Positions 16,560-25,388 of a stretch of DNA of 64,000 bases are shown here, one piece after another. The stretch is from the NCBI RefSeq assembly GCF_040907265.1, contig NZ_JBFOHP010000002.1, forward strand, positions 3,186,501-3,250,500. Reading direction: 5' to 3'. Each line of letters starts with the position of its first letter. Position 1 is the first letter of the stretch. Below the pieces are notes generated by a model. That model had not been told where the DNA came from. It did not search any database and worked only from the letters and a program-made list of their open reading frames with translations. The stretch is from Streptomyces sclerotialus. GTDB lineage: Bacteria; Actinomycetota; Actinomycetes; Streptomycetales; Streptomycetaceae. The position numbers were made by a program, and so were the translations under genes.

Positions 16560-17210
16560 TCAGTAGCCGACGGTGAAGCGCTCGCCGATGTGGCGGGGCT
16601 GCTCCACCTCGTCGAGGAGGGCGACCGCGTAGTCCTCGGCGGAGATCCTGCTGCTGCCGTCCGCCGCGGTGACCAGGTCGTCGAGGGCGGTGCGGTAGTC
16701 ACCCGTGCGGGTGCCGGGCTCGATCAGGGCAGCGGGGCTGAGGTTGGTCCAGCGCACATCGGTGACGGTGCGGTAGAAGTCCAGCGCGTCGCCGTGCGCG
16801 TGCATGATCTGCAGCAGGAACTCCGGCAGCCCCTCGGCGTCCCAGACCTGCTTGCCGTCGGGCGTGCGCAGCGAGCCGGCGCCGCCGACCGCGATCAGCC
16901 GCGGCGCGTCGGCGCCCAGCTTCCGCAGCCCGGCCACCAGGGACTCGGCGGAGGGCTGGATGGTGGCGAGGTGGCCCGGGCCGTCACCGCCGCCGACCGC
17001 GCTGATCACTACGTCCTGGCCCTGGGCGGCCGCGGTCACGGCGTCCGGGTCGAGGACGTCGCCGGCGGTCACGGTGAGCTTCGGGTGCGACCGGGTGAGC
17101 TTCGCGGGGTCCCGGACGACCGCGGTGACCTCGTGGCCGCGGTCCAGCGCCTCGTCGAGGACGCGGCTGCCGATGGTGCCGTTGGCACCGAAGAGGGCGA
17201 TCTTGGACAT
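16560..17210 (-). CDS. NAD(P)-binding oxidoreductase (atypical SDR, NmrA/YwnB type)
   Basis: A 216-residue atypical short-chain dehydrogenase with the N-terminal dinucleotide motif ALFGANGTIGSRVLDEALDRGHEVTAVVRDP and later VVISAVGGG and RLIAVGGAGSL strands. There is no clear YxxxK pair, as in NmrA/flavin-reductase-like relatives that sense or use NAD(P)H. It is divergent from the AraC-family regulator at 17365 with a 154-bp shared promoter region, so that regulator probably controls it. The substrate is unknown. Confidence 0.88.
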   Translation of the reverse strand: MSKIALFGANGTIGSRVLDEALDRGHEVTAVVRDPAKLTRSHPKLTVTAGDVLDPDAVTAAAQGQDVVISAVGGGDGPGHLATIQPSAESLVAGLRKLGADAPRLIAVGGAGSLRTPDGKQVWDAEGLPEFLLQIMHAHGDALDFYRTVTDVRWTNLSPAALIEPGTRTGDYRTALDDLVTAADGSSRISAEDYAVALLDEVEQPRHIGERFTVGY

Positions 17211-17364
17211 GGGGTGCTCCTCCGACGGACCGTACGGTCGTGCCGGTCCGGACAGGGTTGGGGTTTCCGTTTTCCGTCATCGCGCGGGGCGATGTCTTCT
17301 ACGCTAGGCACGGAAGAAGGTCATTCCGGGGTAGGCGCGGGACGAGCGATGGTGAAAATGCGAC

Positions 17365-18258
17365 ATGCGGGCGAGTGAGCATCCGGAGGACATCCCGGCG
17401 GTGCCGTTCTCGGCGCCGGCCGGGCGGCCCGCGGGCGTGGAGGTCCTGACACTCGCCGAGCTGCGCGCGCGGGCCGACGCCTGCGCGCTGACCGTGCCGC
17501 ACCGCCCCGGCTTCCACCACCTCCTCGCGCTGGACGCGGGCCGGCTGTCCCACACCGTCGACTTCCGCGAGTACGGCCTGCGGCCGGGTGACTGGCTGTG
17601 GGTACGGCCCGGCCAGGTCCAGCACTTCGGCGACCTGACGGCCGCCGAGGGCGTCCTCGTGCTCTTCGAGGCCGGCTTCCTGGACCCGGCGACGGCCACC
17701 GCCGCCCGGCTGGAGGACTGGTACGGCCCGGCCGTGCGCCGTCCGGACGAGGCCGCCGGGACGGCCGCGCGGACCGCGCTGGACCATCTGCACCGCGAGT
17801 TCGGCGCGCTGTGCGGCCTGCCGCTGGAGGCCCATCTGGACGTGCTGCGGCACCTGCTGTCGGTACTGGTGCTGCGCGCGGCGCACTTGGTGCGGGACCC
17901 GGCGGACGACGCCGGGGACTGCGCGGCGACGGCGACGTTCCTGCGCTTCCGGGACGCCGTCGAGCGGGACTTCGCGGCCAGCCGCCGGGTCGCCGACTAC
18001 GCCCGTACGCTGGGCTATTCGCCGCGTACCCTCTCCCGTGCGACGGAGGCCGCCGCCGGGGTCGGGGCGAAGGAGTTCATCGACCGCAGGGTGGTGCTGG
18101 AGGCCAAGCGGCTGCTCGCGCACGGAGATCTGCCGGCGGCCCGGATCGCCCGCCGCCTCGGTTTCGAGGACGCGACGAACTTCAGCAAGTACTTCCTGCA
18201 CCGGACGGGGAGCACGCCGATCGCCTTCCGGGAGGGCGTGCGCGGCGGCACGACGTGA
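17365..18258 (+). CDS. AraC-family transcriptional regulator
   Basis: A 297-residue regulator with an N-terminal cupin-like sensing region (HRPGFHHLLALDAGRLSHTVDFREYGLRPGDWLWVRPGQ style) and a C-terminal AraC double HTH over about residues 200-290. The second HTH is ARIARRLGFEDATNFSKYFLHRTGSTPIAFR. The ATG at 17365 has only a weak ribosome site (GAAAATGCGAC upstream). Divergent placement from the NAD(P)-binding oxidoreductase suggests local control, probably in response to a small organic ligand. It converges with the LacI-type gene with a 16-bp gap. Confidence 0.9.
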   Translation: MRASEHPEDIPAVPFSAPAGRPAGVEVLTLAELRARADACALTVPHRPGFHHLLALDAGRLSHTVDFREYGLRPGDWLWVRPGQVQHFGDLTAAEGVLVLFEAGFLDPATATAARLEDWYGPAVRRPDEAAGTAARTALDHLHREFGALCGLPLEAHLDVLRHLLSVLVLRAAHLVRDPADDAGDCAATATFLRFRDAVERDFAASRRVADYARTLGYSPRTLSRATEAAAGVGAKEFIDRRVVLEAKRLLAHGDLPAARIARRLGFEDATNFSKYFLHRTGSTPIAFREGVRGGTT

Positions 18259-18274
18259 CCGTACGAGCCGGCGG

Positions 18275-19312
18275 TCACGAGGACTCCCGTACCACCAGCT
18301 CCGTCGGCAGGACGTGCTGCGGACGTTCCCGGGAGCGTTCGCCCAGCTCCTCGACCAGCACTCGCGCCATGGCCCGGCCCATCTCCTCGATCGGCTGCCG
18401 CACGCTGGTCAGCGGCGGATCCAGATGGCGGGCCACGGCCGAGTCGTCGAACCCGACCAGCGCCACGTCCGCCGGCACCCGCCGCCCGCGCTCCCGCAGC
18501 GCCGTCAGCGCCCCGGCCGCCATCACGTCCGAGGCCGCGAAGACCGCGTCCACGTCCGGGCGGCGGTCCAGCAGCGCGGCCGTGGCGCGCCGCCCGCCGT
18601 CCTCGGTGAAGTCCGCCGGGACGATCAGCGCCTCGTCCGGGTCGTGCCCGGCGTCGGCGAGCGCCTCCCGGTAGCCGGCCAGCCGGCACTGCGCGGCGTA
18701 CATGTCCGGCGGGCCGGTGATCGTGGCGATCACCCGCCGGCCGCGCTCCAGGAGGTGCCGGACGGCGGCCCGGGCCCCGCCGGCGTTGTCGGAGTCGACG
18801 TACGGCACGGTCTCGCGGGCCGAGCGGCGGCCGCTGAGCACCGCGGGCAGCTCCAGCCGGGAGAGCAGGTCGGGCAGCGGGTCGTCCTGGTGCACGGAGA
18901 CCAGCAGCACGCCGTCCACGCGGTGCGCGGCGAGGTACTGGCCCAGCCGCTCCCGCTCCTTCGGAGTACGGACGAGGATCAGCAGCAGCTGGAGGTCGGT
19001 GTCGGCGAGCCCGGCGCCGACCCCGCGGATGATCCCGGAGAAGTACGGCTCGGCGAAGAGCCGGGTCTCCGGCTCGGGGATGACCAGCGCGACGGCGTCG
19101 GTCCGGTCGGCGGCCAGCGCGCGGGCCGCGCCGTGCGGCACGTACCCCAGCTCGGCGATGGCCCGCTCGACCACGGCGCGGGTGCGGGGGCTCACCCGGG
19201 GCGAGCCGTTGACCACCCTGGACACCGTGCCCCGGCCGACGCCCGCACGCGCCGCCACCTCTTCGAGCGTGGGGCGTCCGCCGCGCCGACCACCGCGCCC
19301 TGCCGCTGCCAT
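18275..19312 (-). CDS. LacI-family transcriptional regulator
   Basis: A 345-residue LacI/GalR-type repressor. The HTH is at residues 15-40 (PTLEEVAARAGVGRGTVSRVVNG), with the hinge helix NGSPRVSPRTRAVVERAIAELGYVPHGAARALA. A periplasmic-binding-protein-like sugar-sensing domain follows (AVFAASDVMAAGALTALRERGRRVPADVALVGFDDS). No sugar transport genes flank it, so it may act on distant targets or on itself. The upstream 185 bp contains an interrupted TGTTTCCCGC / GCGGAACA palindrome around 19340-19367 that could be an autoregulatory site. The chitinase-like gene lies upstream on the same strand. Confidence 0.92.
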   Translation of the reverse strand: MAAAGRGGRRGGRPTLEEVAARAGVGRGTVSRVVNGSPRVSPRTRAVVERAIAELGYVPHGAARALAADRTDAVALVIPEPETRLFAEPYFSGIIRGVGAGLADTDLQLLLILVRTPKERERLGQYLAAHRVDGVLLVSVHQDDPLPDLLSRLELPAVLSGRRSARETVPYVDSDNAGGARAAVRHLLERGRRVIATITGPPDMYAAQCRLAGYREALADAGHDPDEALIVPADFTEDGGRRATAALLDRRPDVDAVFAASDVMAAGALTALRERGRRVPADVALVGFDDSAVARHLDPPLTSVRQPIEEMGRAMARVLVEELGERSRERPQHVLPTELVVRESS

Positions 19313-19497
19313 GGCTGCCTCCGGACTCCCGGCCGCGAATGTTTCCCGCCATTACACAGCGGAACACGACGCAACGGCGGAAAGCGCCACCGGTTCGGTG
19401 TGGGGCGGACGGGACGGAAGCGGGGCGCAGCGGTTGTGGGGGGGGTGGGAGGCCGCTGCGCCCCGCTGGTGGAGGTGGTTCCGTGGGGGGGCCGTGG

Positions 19498-20541
19498 TCA
19501 GCCCTGGTACGCGCCCAGGGCCTTGGTGAAGTCCAGCGGCTGCTGCCCGACGCCGCTGCAGGTCGGCTGGGCGGTGCCGGACGCGCCGCCCTCGCAGGCC
19601 TTGTCGCGGGTGCTGGACCACATGGACAGCCAGGCGAGGTGCCGGGCGGCGGCGAAGTCCGCCAGCTCCTTCGCGTCGTCGAGCGTGAAGGTCTCGGTCG
19701 CGACGTCGTTGACGCCGATCATCGGGGTCACCGCGACCGTCTTCCAGGCCTCGTCGTCGCTCAGCCCGAGTGCGTCCTTGACCTGCTTCTGGGTGGCGGT
19801 GGCGGCCTGGATCGCGTACTTCCCCATGTCGCCGTCGTAGGAGGCGCCGTAGTCCATCGCCATGATGTTGACGGCGGAGATCTCGACGCCGTTCTTCTCC
19901 GCGTCCGCGAGGAGGCGCACGCCGTCCTGGGTCAGGCCCTCGGGCATGACGGGGAGGGTGAAGGAGACGTCCAGGTCCGGGTGGTCCTTCTGGAGCTTGG
20001 CGATGGCCTGCGCGCGGCGGGTGTTGGCCGCGGCGTCCGGCAGCGCGCCGCCCTCGATGTCGAAGTCGGCCTTCTTCAGGTCGTACGCGTCGACGACCTT
20101 GCCGTAGGCGGCGGCCAGTTCGTCCGCGGACTTGCAGGCGAGCCCCAGCTCCGACCCGGCCGCGCCGCCGAACGAGACGCGTACGTCGCCGCCTTGGGCG
20201 CGCAGCTCCGGTATCTGCTCGGCGACCGGGTCACCGTCCAGGGGGCCGCTGCCGCCCCACTTGGGGTCGCAGCCGCCGCCGGAGGTGACGAAGGCGAGGT
20301 GGAAGGTCTTCACACCGGTCTTCTCCGCCGTGTCCACGAGGTCGTACGCGGGGCTGAGCGAGGTGTCGACGTACGGGGCGAACGCGCCGCCCGCGGCGGC
20401 CTGTCCGGCCGGGCCGGCCTTGCTCGCCTGGGCCGAGCCGGCGACGGCGAACCCGCCGCCGACCGCCAGCGCCGCTGCGGCCCCGGCGCCGATCAGCTTC
20501 AGCGTGCGGCTCGTACGGCGGCGGTGTGCCGGAGAATTCAT
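19498..20541 (-). CDS. Secreted GH18 chitinase-like protein
   Basis: A 347-residue secreted protein. The N-terminus has an RRR region and hydrophobic signal (LKLIGAGAAAALAVGGGFAVAGSAQA), then a short Ala/Gly linker and a GH18 TIM barrel. The barrel starts with FAPYVDTSLSPAYDLVDTAEKTGVKTFHLAFV, and the catalytic DxDxE is ADFDIEG (Asp159, Asp161, Glu163). The late VNIMAMDYG strand is typical of single-domain bacterial GH18 enzymes. No chitin-binding module is fused. It should cleave chitin or related GlcNAc polymers outside the cell. I saw no good dre site in its 160-bp upstream region, unlike the LPMO gene at 34242. Confidence 0.9.
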   Translation of the reverse strand: MNSPAHRRRTSRTLKLIGAGAAAALAVGGGFAVAGSAQASKAGPAGQAAAGGAFAPYVDTSLSPAYDLVDTAEKTGVKTFHLAFVTSGGGCDPKWGGSGPLDGDPVAEQIPELRAQGGDVRVSFGGAAGSELGLACKSADELAAAYGKVVDAYDLKKADFDIEGGALPDAAANTRRAQAIAKLQKDHPDLDVSFTLPVMPEGLTQDGVRLLADAEKNGVEISAVNIMAMDYGASYDGDMGKYAIQAATATQKQVKDALGLSDDEAWKTVAVTPMIGVNDVATETFTLDDAKELADFAAARHLAWLSMWSSTRDKACEGGASGTAQPTCSGVGQQPLDFTKALGAYQG

Positions 20542-20702
20542 CTGGTCCTGCCTGTCATGTCGTGGGGGGTGGCGTCCCGCACGCTAGCGACCGGGAAACG
20601 GACAATCGGCAGGTTCCGCACGCCCGTCGGCGAACTTATGGCCCGCTTAAGGAACCGAAAGGGAGGGGTTAAGCGGAACCCGGCCGTCGGGTCGGGCGGG
20701 GC

Positions 20703-22103
20703 TCAGCGCCGGGCCACGGGGATGCGGCGGTGGAGCCGGCCCAGGCGGCGGCGGGCCCGGTGGCGGCGGCCCGTCCGCGGGCCGCGGCGGCCGTCCAGGG
20801 CGAGCCAGACGCGTACCTCGGTACCGCCCAGGACCGACCGGCCGATGCGGACGTCGCCGCCGGTGGACTCCGCGAGGCGCCGGACGATGTCCAGGCCGAG
20901 CCCGGTCGAGCCGTCGCCGCCGTCACCGTGGCCGCGGCGCAGCGCCGCGGCCGGGTCGGCGATGCCGGGCCCCGCGTCCGAGACCAGCACGATCACCGCG
21001 TCCTCGGCGTTGTGCACGTCCACGGCGAACGCGGTGCCTTCGGGCGTGTGCCGGAAGACGTTGCCGAGCAGCCCGTCCAGCGCGGCGGCCAGGTCGGGGC
21101 GTGCGACGGGGACGCGTACGGGACGGTCGGCGCCCGCCACCCGTACGGTGCGCCCCTCGTCCTCGGCGAGCGCCGACCAGAAGCCCATCCGCTCCCGGAT
21201 CACCTCGGCCGCGTCGCACCCGGCCGCCGCTGCCGCCTGCCGGTTCGGCGTCTGCTGCTCGCGCGCGGTCCGGATGATCTGGTCGACCTCGCGCTCCAGC
21301 TGGGCGACGGCGGCCCGGGTGTGCTCGGCGGCCGGTCCTTCGCCGAGCGAGGCCGCGTTCAGCCGCAGCACGGTCAGCGGGGTGCGGAGCCGGTGGCTGA
21401 GGTCGGCGGCCAGCTCGCGTTCGTTGGCCAGCAGCTGGACGACCTGGTCGGCCATGGAGTTGAAGGCCACGGCCGCCGACCGGAGCTCCTTCGGGCCGTC
21501 CTCCAGGACCCGTACGCCCAGCTTGCCGTCGCCGAGGTCGAGCGCGGCGCCCGCGAGCCGCTCGGCGGGCCGCACCAGCCGCGTACCGAGCCGGTCGGCG
21601 ACCGCGACCGAGCCGACGATCAGGGCGAGGCCGACCCCGGCGAGCAGCGCCCAGGAGGTCGTCACGCCGTTGGTGACCGCGTCCTCGGGGACGAAGACCT
21701 CGACCACGGCGGTGCCGGAGGCGACGGCGGTGGGCTGGAGCAGCGAGGAGCCGCCGCGGACGGTGGCGACGGAGGCCCGGCCGTACCGGGCGGCGCGCGC
21801 CACCTCGGCCGCCTTCGCCCGGCCCGCGCCGATCACCGCGGGCGCGCCGCCCCGGTCCGTGGCCGGTACGTGCACGCCGAGCTGGCCGCCGGGCCCGGTC
21901 TCGGCGCTGGCGACGGCGCGGGTCAGCGCGGCACGGTCGGTGGTGATGGCGAGCACCGGGCCGATCGCGGCGGCCTGCCGCTCGGCGTTGGCGAAGGCAC
22001 GGTCCCGGGCCAGCTCCTTGACGACGAGTCCGAGGGGGACGGCGAAGGCGATCACCACCATGGCGGTGACGGCGAGGGCGACCTTGACCAGGGCCCATCT
22101 CAC
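20703..22103 (-). CDS. Sensor histidine kinase (HAMP, HisKA, HATPase)
   Basis: A 466-residue membrane kinase. TM1 is near residues 5-28 (VKVALAVTAMVVIAFAVPLGLVV), an extracytoplasmic sensor of about 120 residues follows, TM2 (SWALLAGVGLALIVGSVAVA) is near 150-170, and then HAMP. The H-box is ELAADLSHRLRTPLTVLRL with the phosphorylatable His. The N-box GNVFRHTPEGT and the G-boxes SDAGPGI and GSTGLGLDIVRRL follow. The extreme C-terminus is a short Arg/His-rich basic tail. It starts at GTG 22103, 28 bp after the response regulator stop, so the two form a pair. The signal sensed is unknown. Confidence 0.92.
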   Translation of the reverse strand: MRWALVKVALAVTAMVVIAFAVPLGLVVKELARDRAFANAERQAAAIGPVLAITTDRAALTRAVASAETGPGGQLGVHVPATDRGGAPAVIGAGRAKAAEVARAARYGRASVATVRGGSSLLQPTAVASGTAVVEVFVPEDAVTNGVTTSWALLAGVGLALIVGSVAVADRLGTRLVRPAERLAGAALDLGDGKLGVRVLEDGPKELRSAAVAFNSMADQVVQLLANERELAADLSHRLRTPLTVLRLNAASLGEGPAAEHTRAAVAQLEREVDQIIRTAREQQTPNRQAAAAAGCDAAEVIRERMGFWSALAEDEGRTVRVAGADRPVRVPVARPDLAAALDGLLGNVFRHTPEGTAFAVDVHNAEDAVIVLVSDAGPGIADPAAALRRGHGDGGDGSTGLGLDIVRRLAESTGGDVRIGRSVLGGTEVRVWLALDGRRGPRTGRRHRARRRLGRLHRRIPVARR

Positions 22104-22131
22104 GACGCCGCCCCGCGGCCCGCCACCGGTC

Positions 22132-22821
22132 TCACTGCGGGGGCTCCAGCTTCACGCCGACGCCGCGCAGGGTGTGCAGGTAGCGGGGGCTGGCGGCGGT
22201 CTCGCCGAGCTTGCGGCGCAGCCAGGACAGATGGACGTCGATGGTCTGGTCGTCGCCGTAGGACTGCTGCCACACCTCGGCGAGCAGTTCCTTGCGGGCC
22301 ACGACCACGCCGGGCCGCCCGGCCAGGAAGGCCAGCAGGTCGAACTCGCGGCGGGTCAGGTCCAGCGGCGTGCCGTCCAGTTCGGCCTGGCGGCGCAGCG
22401 GGTCGACGGTCAGGCCGCCGACCTGGAGCACCCGGGAGGGCGGCGGCCCGCCGCCGGGCCCGTGGGCGCGGCGCAGTACGGCGGCCATCCGCGCCGACAG
22501 GTGCTCCACGGAGAACGGCTTGGTGAGGTAGTCGTCGGCGCCGTCGTTGAGCAGCCGGACGATCTCCGCCTCGTCGTCCCGCGCGGTGGCGACGATCACC
22601 GGGACGTCGGTGATGCCGCGCAGCATCTTCAGCGCCTCGCGGCCGTCCAGGTCGGGCAGCCCGAGGTCGAGGACGACCACGTCGAAGCCGACCTGGGCCA
22701 CTTCGCGCAGCGCCTCCAGGGCGGTGCCGACGCTGCGCACGGTGTGGGCGGCGTCGGACAGATGCCGGATGAGGGCCGAGCGGACGAACTGGTCGTCCTC
22801 GACCACGAGCACACGTGCCAT
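22132..22821 (-). CDS. OmpR/PhoB-family response regulator
   Basis: A 229-residue regulator. The receiver domain starts MARVLVVEDDQFVRSAL with the acidic pair and phospho-acceptor Asp in VVLDLGLPDLDGREAL and Lys in DYLTKPFS. The winged-helix output domain (about 125-229) has LTRREFDLLAFLAGRPG and TIDVHLSWLRRKLGE. I start at ATG 22821 because MARVLVVEDD is the usual beginning; an upstream start would add 15 residues of non-domain sequence. It is transcribed with the downstream kinase gene; regulated genes are unknown. Confidence 0.94.
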   Translation of the reverse strand: MARVLVVEDDQFVRSALIRHLSDAAHTVRSVGTALEALREVAQVGFDVVVLDLGLPDLDGREALKMLRGITDVPVIVATARDDEAEIVRLLNDGADDYLTKPFSVEHLSARMAAVLRRAHGPGGGPPPSRVLQVGGLTVDPLRRQAELDGTPLDLTRREFDLLAFLAGRPGVVVARKELLAEVWQQSYGDDQTIDVHLSWLRRKLGETAASPRYLHTLRGVGVKLEPPQ

Positions 22822-22976
22822 GGGACGGCACCGTACGCCATTCGGGTGCGCTTCCTGACCGCCCATTGACGCCCGCTGTCCGTTCCGTACGGCGTGCGGC
22901 CCGGTCCCGTACCGGCTGCGGCCGCTCCCGTGCGGGCGCCGATACCGCCTCGTCCGCTGCGCCGGGGTGGTGCAGT

Positions 22977-23552
22977 ATGGCCCGCGTGCGACGAGGACTG
23001 GTTCACGCGGCGGCCTGGACGATGGCGACCGGGGCCGCGGTCACGCTGTCGTGGTTCGGCGTGCACACCGTGGTCTCCGGTACGGCGTACGACCCGCCGC
23101 GCGCGCTTCCCCTCTCCGACAACGCACCCGGCGCACAGTCCGGCTCCCCGAGCGACGCCACACCCCGCGCGTCGTCCACCCACCGCCCCAAGCCCTCCGG
23201 CACGCCGTCCCCCTCCTCCACCCGGCAGACCGGCCGGCCGGCGGAACCGGCCGCTCCCCCGCGCAGCCCGGCGCCGAGCCGCTCCGCCGCCGTCCCGAGC
23301 ACCCCGGCCACGGACGGGGACGCGGGCACGGTCAAGGGCTACCGCACCGACGGCGGCCGAGTCGTCCTGGACCTGAAGGCGGCACGGGCGGAACTGGTGT
23401 CGGCGACACCGGAGCCCGGCTGGCAGATGCAGGTGTGGAAACAGGACGGCTGGCTCCGGGTCGACTTCGCCCGCGGCAACGACCGCACCTCGGTGATCTG
23501 CGCCTGGAACGGCCATCCGCCGGTCGTCACCACGGACAACCACGCGCGGTAG
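22977..23552 (+). CDS. Secreted/anchored hypothetical protein with Ser/Thr/Pro linker
   Basis: A protein of about 191 residues. A basic start and hydrophobic N-terminal segment (VHAAAWTMATGAAVTLSWFGVHTVV) act as signal or anchor. A long Pro/Ser/Thr-rich spacer (about residues 45-115) leads to a C-terminal domain of about 70 residues (VLDLKAARAELVSATPEPGW, DGWLRVDFARGNDRTSVICAW). I do not recognise the folded domain; it looks like a small beta-rich extracellular module. ATG 22977 is used, with GTG 22986 as an alternative. It is divergent from the two-component system and may be its target; that is inference from position only. Confidence 0.78.
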   Translation: MARVRRGLVHAAAWTMATGAAVTLSWFGVHTVVSGTAYDPPRALPLSDNAPGAQSGSPSDATPRASSTHRPKPSGTPSPSSTRQTGRPAEPAAPPRSPAPSRSAAVPSTPATDGDAGTVKGYRTDGGRVVLDLKAARAELVSATPEPGWQMQVWKQDGWLRVDFARGNDRTSVICAWNGHPPVVTTDNHAR

Positions 23553-23803
23553 CGGGAGCCGCCCGCGCGCTCAGAGCCCGTGTCATCACCCTGGTCGGAT
23601 CAGCGCACGTCGTCCGGTGCGTGCGATCGCAAGGCGGCTGGAAGCCCTCGAGGGAGCACCTCCCTGGCCCTCAAGGCCTTGGGGGAGGAACTACCAGGGC
23701 CTCCCCAACGCCGCGAGAATGGGGGCTCCCCTGCTCGAGCGAAGCCGAGAGCTGGGGGAAGTGCCAGGCGGCGGGCGCCCGGCCGGGGTGAGGACACCGG
23801 CTC
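23553..23803. repeat. Hairpin-rich intergenic region with Streptomyces dispersed-repeat motif
   Basis: This gap holds imperfect inverted repeats. The clearest is at 23726-23757, where CCCCTGCTCGAGC and GCCGAGAGCTGGGG can pair around GAA. The motif GCTCGAGCGAAGCCGAGAGC flanked by runs of C and G is one I recognise as a frequent dispersed hairpin in Streptomyces genomes. A second CCCTGG...CCAGGG inverted pair lies just upstream, at 23652-23700. It may act as a terminator for one or both convergent genes. No coding signal seen. Confidence 0.65.
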
Positions 23804-24664
23804 TCAGTCGAAGGTGCCCGGTGGCGGCGCGGGCGAGGCGACCGCGGTGGCGTCCGTGACCGGCACCGCGCCCCCGGCGAAGTCCCGCAGCGCCCGGCCG
23901 TGTTCCACCCGCCCGGACTCCGGGTCGGTCGCGGCCCGCCGGGTCAGCTCGGCGACCGGCAGCGCGCCGTCCGCCGCGAGCAGTACGGCGTTGCCGAAGC
24001 GCTTGCCCCGCAGTACGGGCGGGGCCGCGGTCAGGCACAGCTCGCCGAAGACCGCGCCCACGGTGGCGATCTGGGAGCGTACGAAGGCCAGCGGCGGGCC
24101 GTCCGCGAGGTTGGCCGCGTACCAGCCGCCGGGCGCCAGCGCCCGCGCCGCCTCCGTGACGAACTCCGTGCTGGTCAGGTGAGCGGGCGTACGGGCGCCA
24201 CCGAACACGTCGGCGATGATCAGGTCGGCCCAGCCGTCCGGGACCTTGGCGAGCCCGGCACGGGCGTCCCCGCCGCGCACCTTGACCCGTGCCCCGGAGT
24301 CCAGCGGCAGCTGCTCCCGCACGAACTGGACGAGGGGCGCGTCGATCTCCACGACCTGCTGCGTGGAGCGGGCGCGGGTCGCCGCGACGTACCGCGCCAG
24401 GGTGAGCGCGCCGCCGCCGAGGTGCAGGACGCGCAGCGGCTTGCCGGGCGGGGCCGCGAGGTCGGCGATGTGGCCGAGCCGCCGCTGGTAGGCGAAGTCC
24501 AGGTACGCCGGGTCGTCGAGGTCCACGAAGGACTGCGGGGCGCCGTCGATCAGCAGCGTCCAGCCGCGCGGCCGGTCCCGGTCGGGCCGCAGCTCGGCCC
24601 GGCCCCCCGCGACCTCCGCCGTCACCGGCTCCCGCGCCGCACGCGCCCGCCTGTTTCTCGCCAT
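23804..24664 (-). CDS. Spermidine synthase-like SAM-dependent methyltransferase-fold protein
   Basis: A 286-residue protein with the spermidine/spermine synthase fold. The N-terminal beta region includes GWTLLIDGAPQSFVDLDDPAYLDFAYQR. The SAM-binding loop is LRVLHLGGGALTLARYVAA with the acidic VVEIDAPLVQFVRE strand, and WADLIIADVFGGARTPAHLTS follows. The family member commonly found alone in actinobacteria lacks clear polyamine-substrate residues, so the product is uncertain; it may be a methyltransferase. Starts ATG 24664 after a short basic leader MARNRRARAA. It is convergent with 22977-23552 across the hairpin region. Confidence 0.85.
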   Translation of the reverse strand: MARNRRARAAREPVTAEVAGGRAELRPDRDRPRGWTLLIDGAPQSFVDLDDPAYLDFAYQRRLGHIADLAAPPGKPLRVLHLGGGALTLARYVAATRARSTQQVVEIDAPLVQFVREQLPLDSGARVKVRGGDARAGLAKVPDGWADLIIADVFGGARTPAHLTSTEFVTEAARALAPGGWYAANLADGPPLAFVRSQIATVGAVFGELCLTAAPPVLRGKRFGNAVLLAADGALPVAELTRRAATDPESGRVEHGRALRDFAGGAVPVTDATAVASPAPPPGTFD

Positions 24665-24719
24665 CGGGCCAGTATCCCCCGTACGCGTCAGGCCCGGCGC
24701 GGGCCCCGTAGGGGGCCGC

Positions 24720-25154
24720 TCAGCGGCAGCGGTCGACGGCTTCGATCGTGCGGGCCGCCTCGCCGAGCGCGGCGCGCAGCACCACGGGGTCGGTCGCCGC
24801 GACGAAGGCGCCGTCCGGGGGGACCAGCCAGCCCGTGCCCGCGACCGGCGGCTCGTCCGCGCCCCGCCGGCTGCTGGCGCGCCCGCCGCCGTACGTCTGC
24901 GTACAGGCGCTGCCGGGCAGGTCCCAGCCGTCGGCCGTGCCCGGCGGCACCAGGAAACCGAGGGTGTCGCAGTCGCCGTCGTGCAGGACCGGGCCGACGC
25001 CGTCCCGCAGCCGGAGGATGTCCACCGCCTCCAGGCCCTGCCGGGCCGGCACCGTGACGAGGTCCAGGTCGCCGGGCGGCGCACCGGCCGCGGAAGCGCC
25101 CACCGGCCCCGAAGCGGTCTCGACGGCACCTTTGTCCACGCCGGCTTCCAGCAC
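24720..25154 (-). CDS. Hypothetical protein, about 144 residues
   Basis: A small acidic protein from GTG 25154. The start is decided by AGGAGGAGG eight or so bases upstream; a longer reading to 25178 would place this Shine-Dalgarno inside the gene. The body contains LVTVPARQGLEAVDILRLRDGVGPVLHDGDCDTLGFLVPPGTADGWDLP and ends ARTIEAVDRCR. Three cysteines are present; no signal peptide. I recognise a short Streptomyces family of this type that lies next to XRE/TPR regulators, but no function is assigned. It is divergent from the 474-residue TPR regulator, with 234 bp between. Confidence 0.7.
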   Translation of the reverse strand: MLEAGVDKGAVETASGPVGASAAGAPPGDLDLVTVPARQGLEAVDILRLRDGVGPVLHDGDCDTLGFLVPPGTADGWDLPGSACTQTYGGGRASSRRGADEPPVAGTGWLVPPDGAFVAATDPVVLRAALGEAARTIEAVDRCR

Positions 25155-25388
25155 GGGAAACCCCTCCTCCTGACGCACCGCTCCCTACACCTGGAGCAAC
25201 GCGGAAGGGCGTCAACAGCAACGGTGTCAGAACGCTGTAAAGGATGGCACTTCATGGCGGATGCCGCATGGGATATCCCTTTTGTAAACAAACTCTCCGT
25301 ATCGCGGGCGTCACAGACGGTACGGTCGTTGCCCGCCGCGCCGCCCGCGCGCGGCGTCGTCGCACGGATGGCTTGGAGAGGGCCCGCC

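Noticed and set aside
19498..20702. dre site upstream of the GH18 gene
   Set aside because: CTGGTCC strings near the start lack the ACC half-site; match is too poor.
19339..22869. 1176-codon plus-strand frame across chitinase and two-component genes
   Set aside because: Antisense to GH18, histidine kinase and response regulator motifs that are unmistakable on the minus strand.
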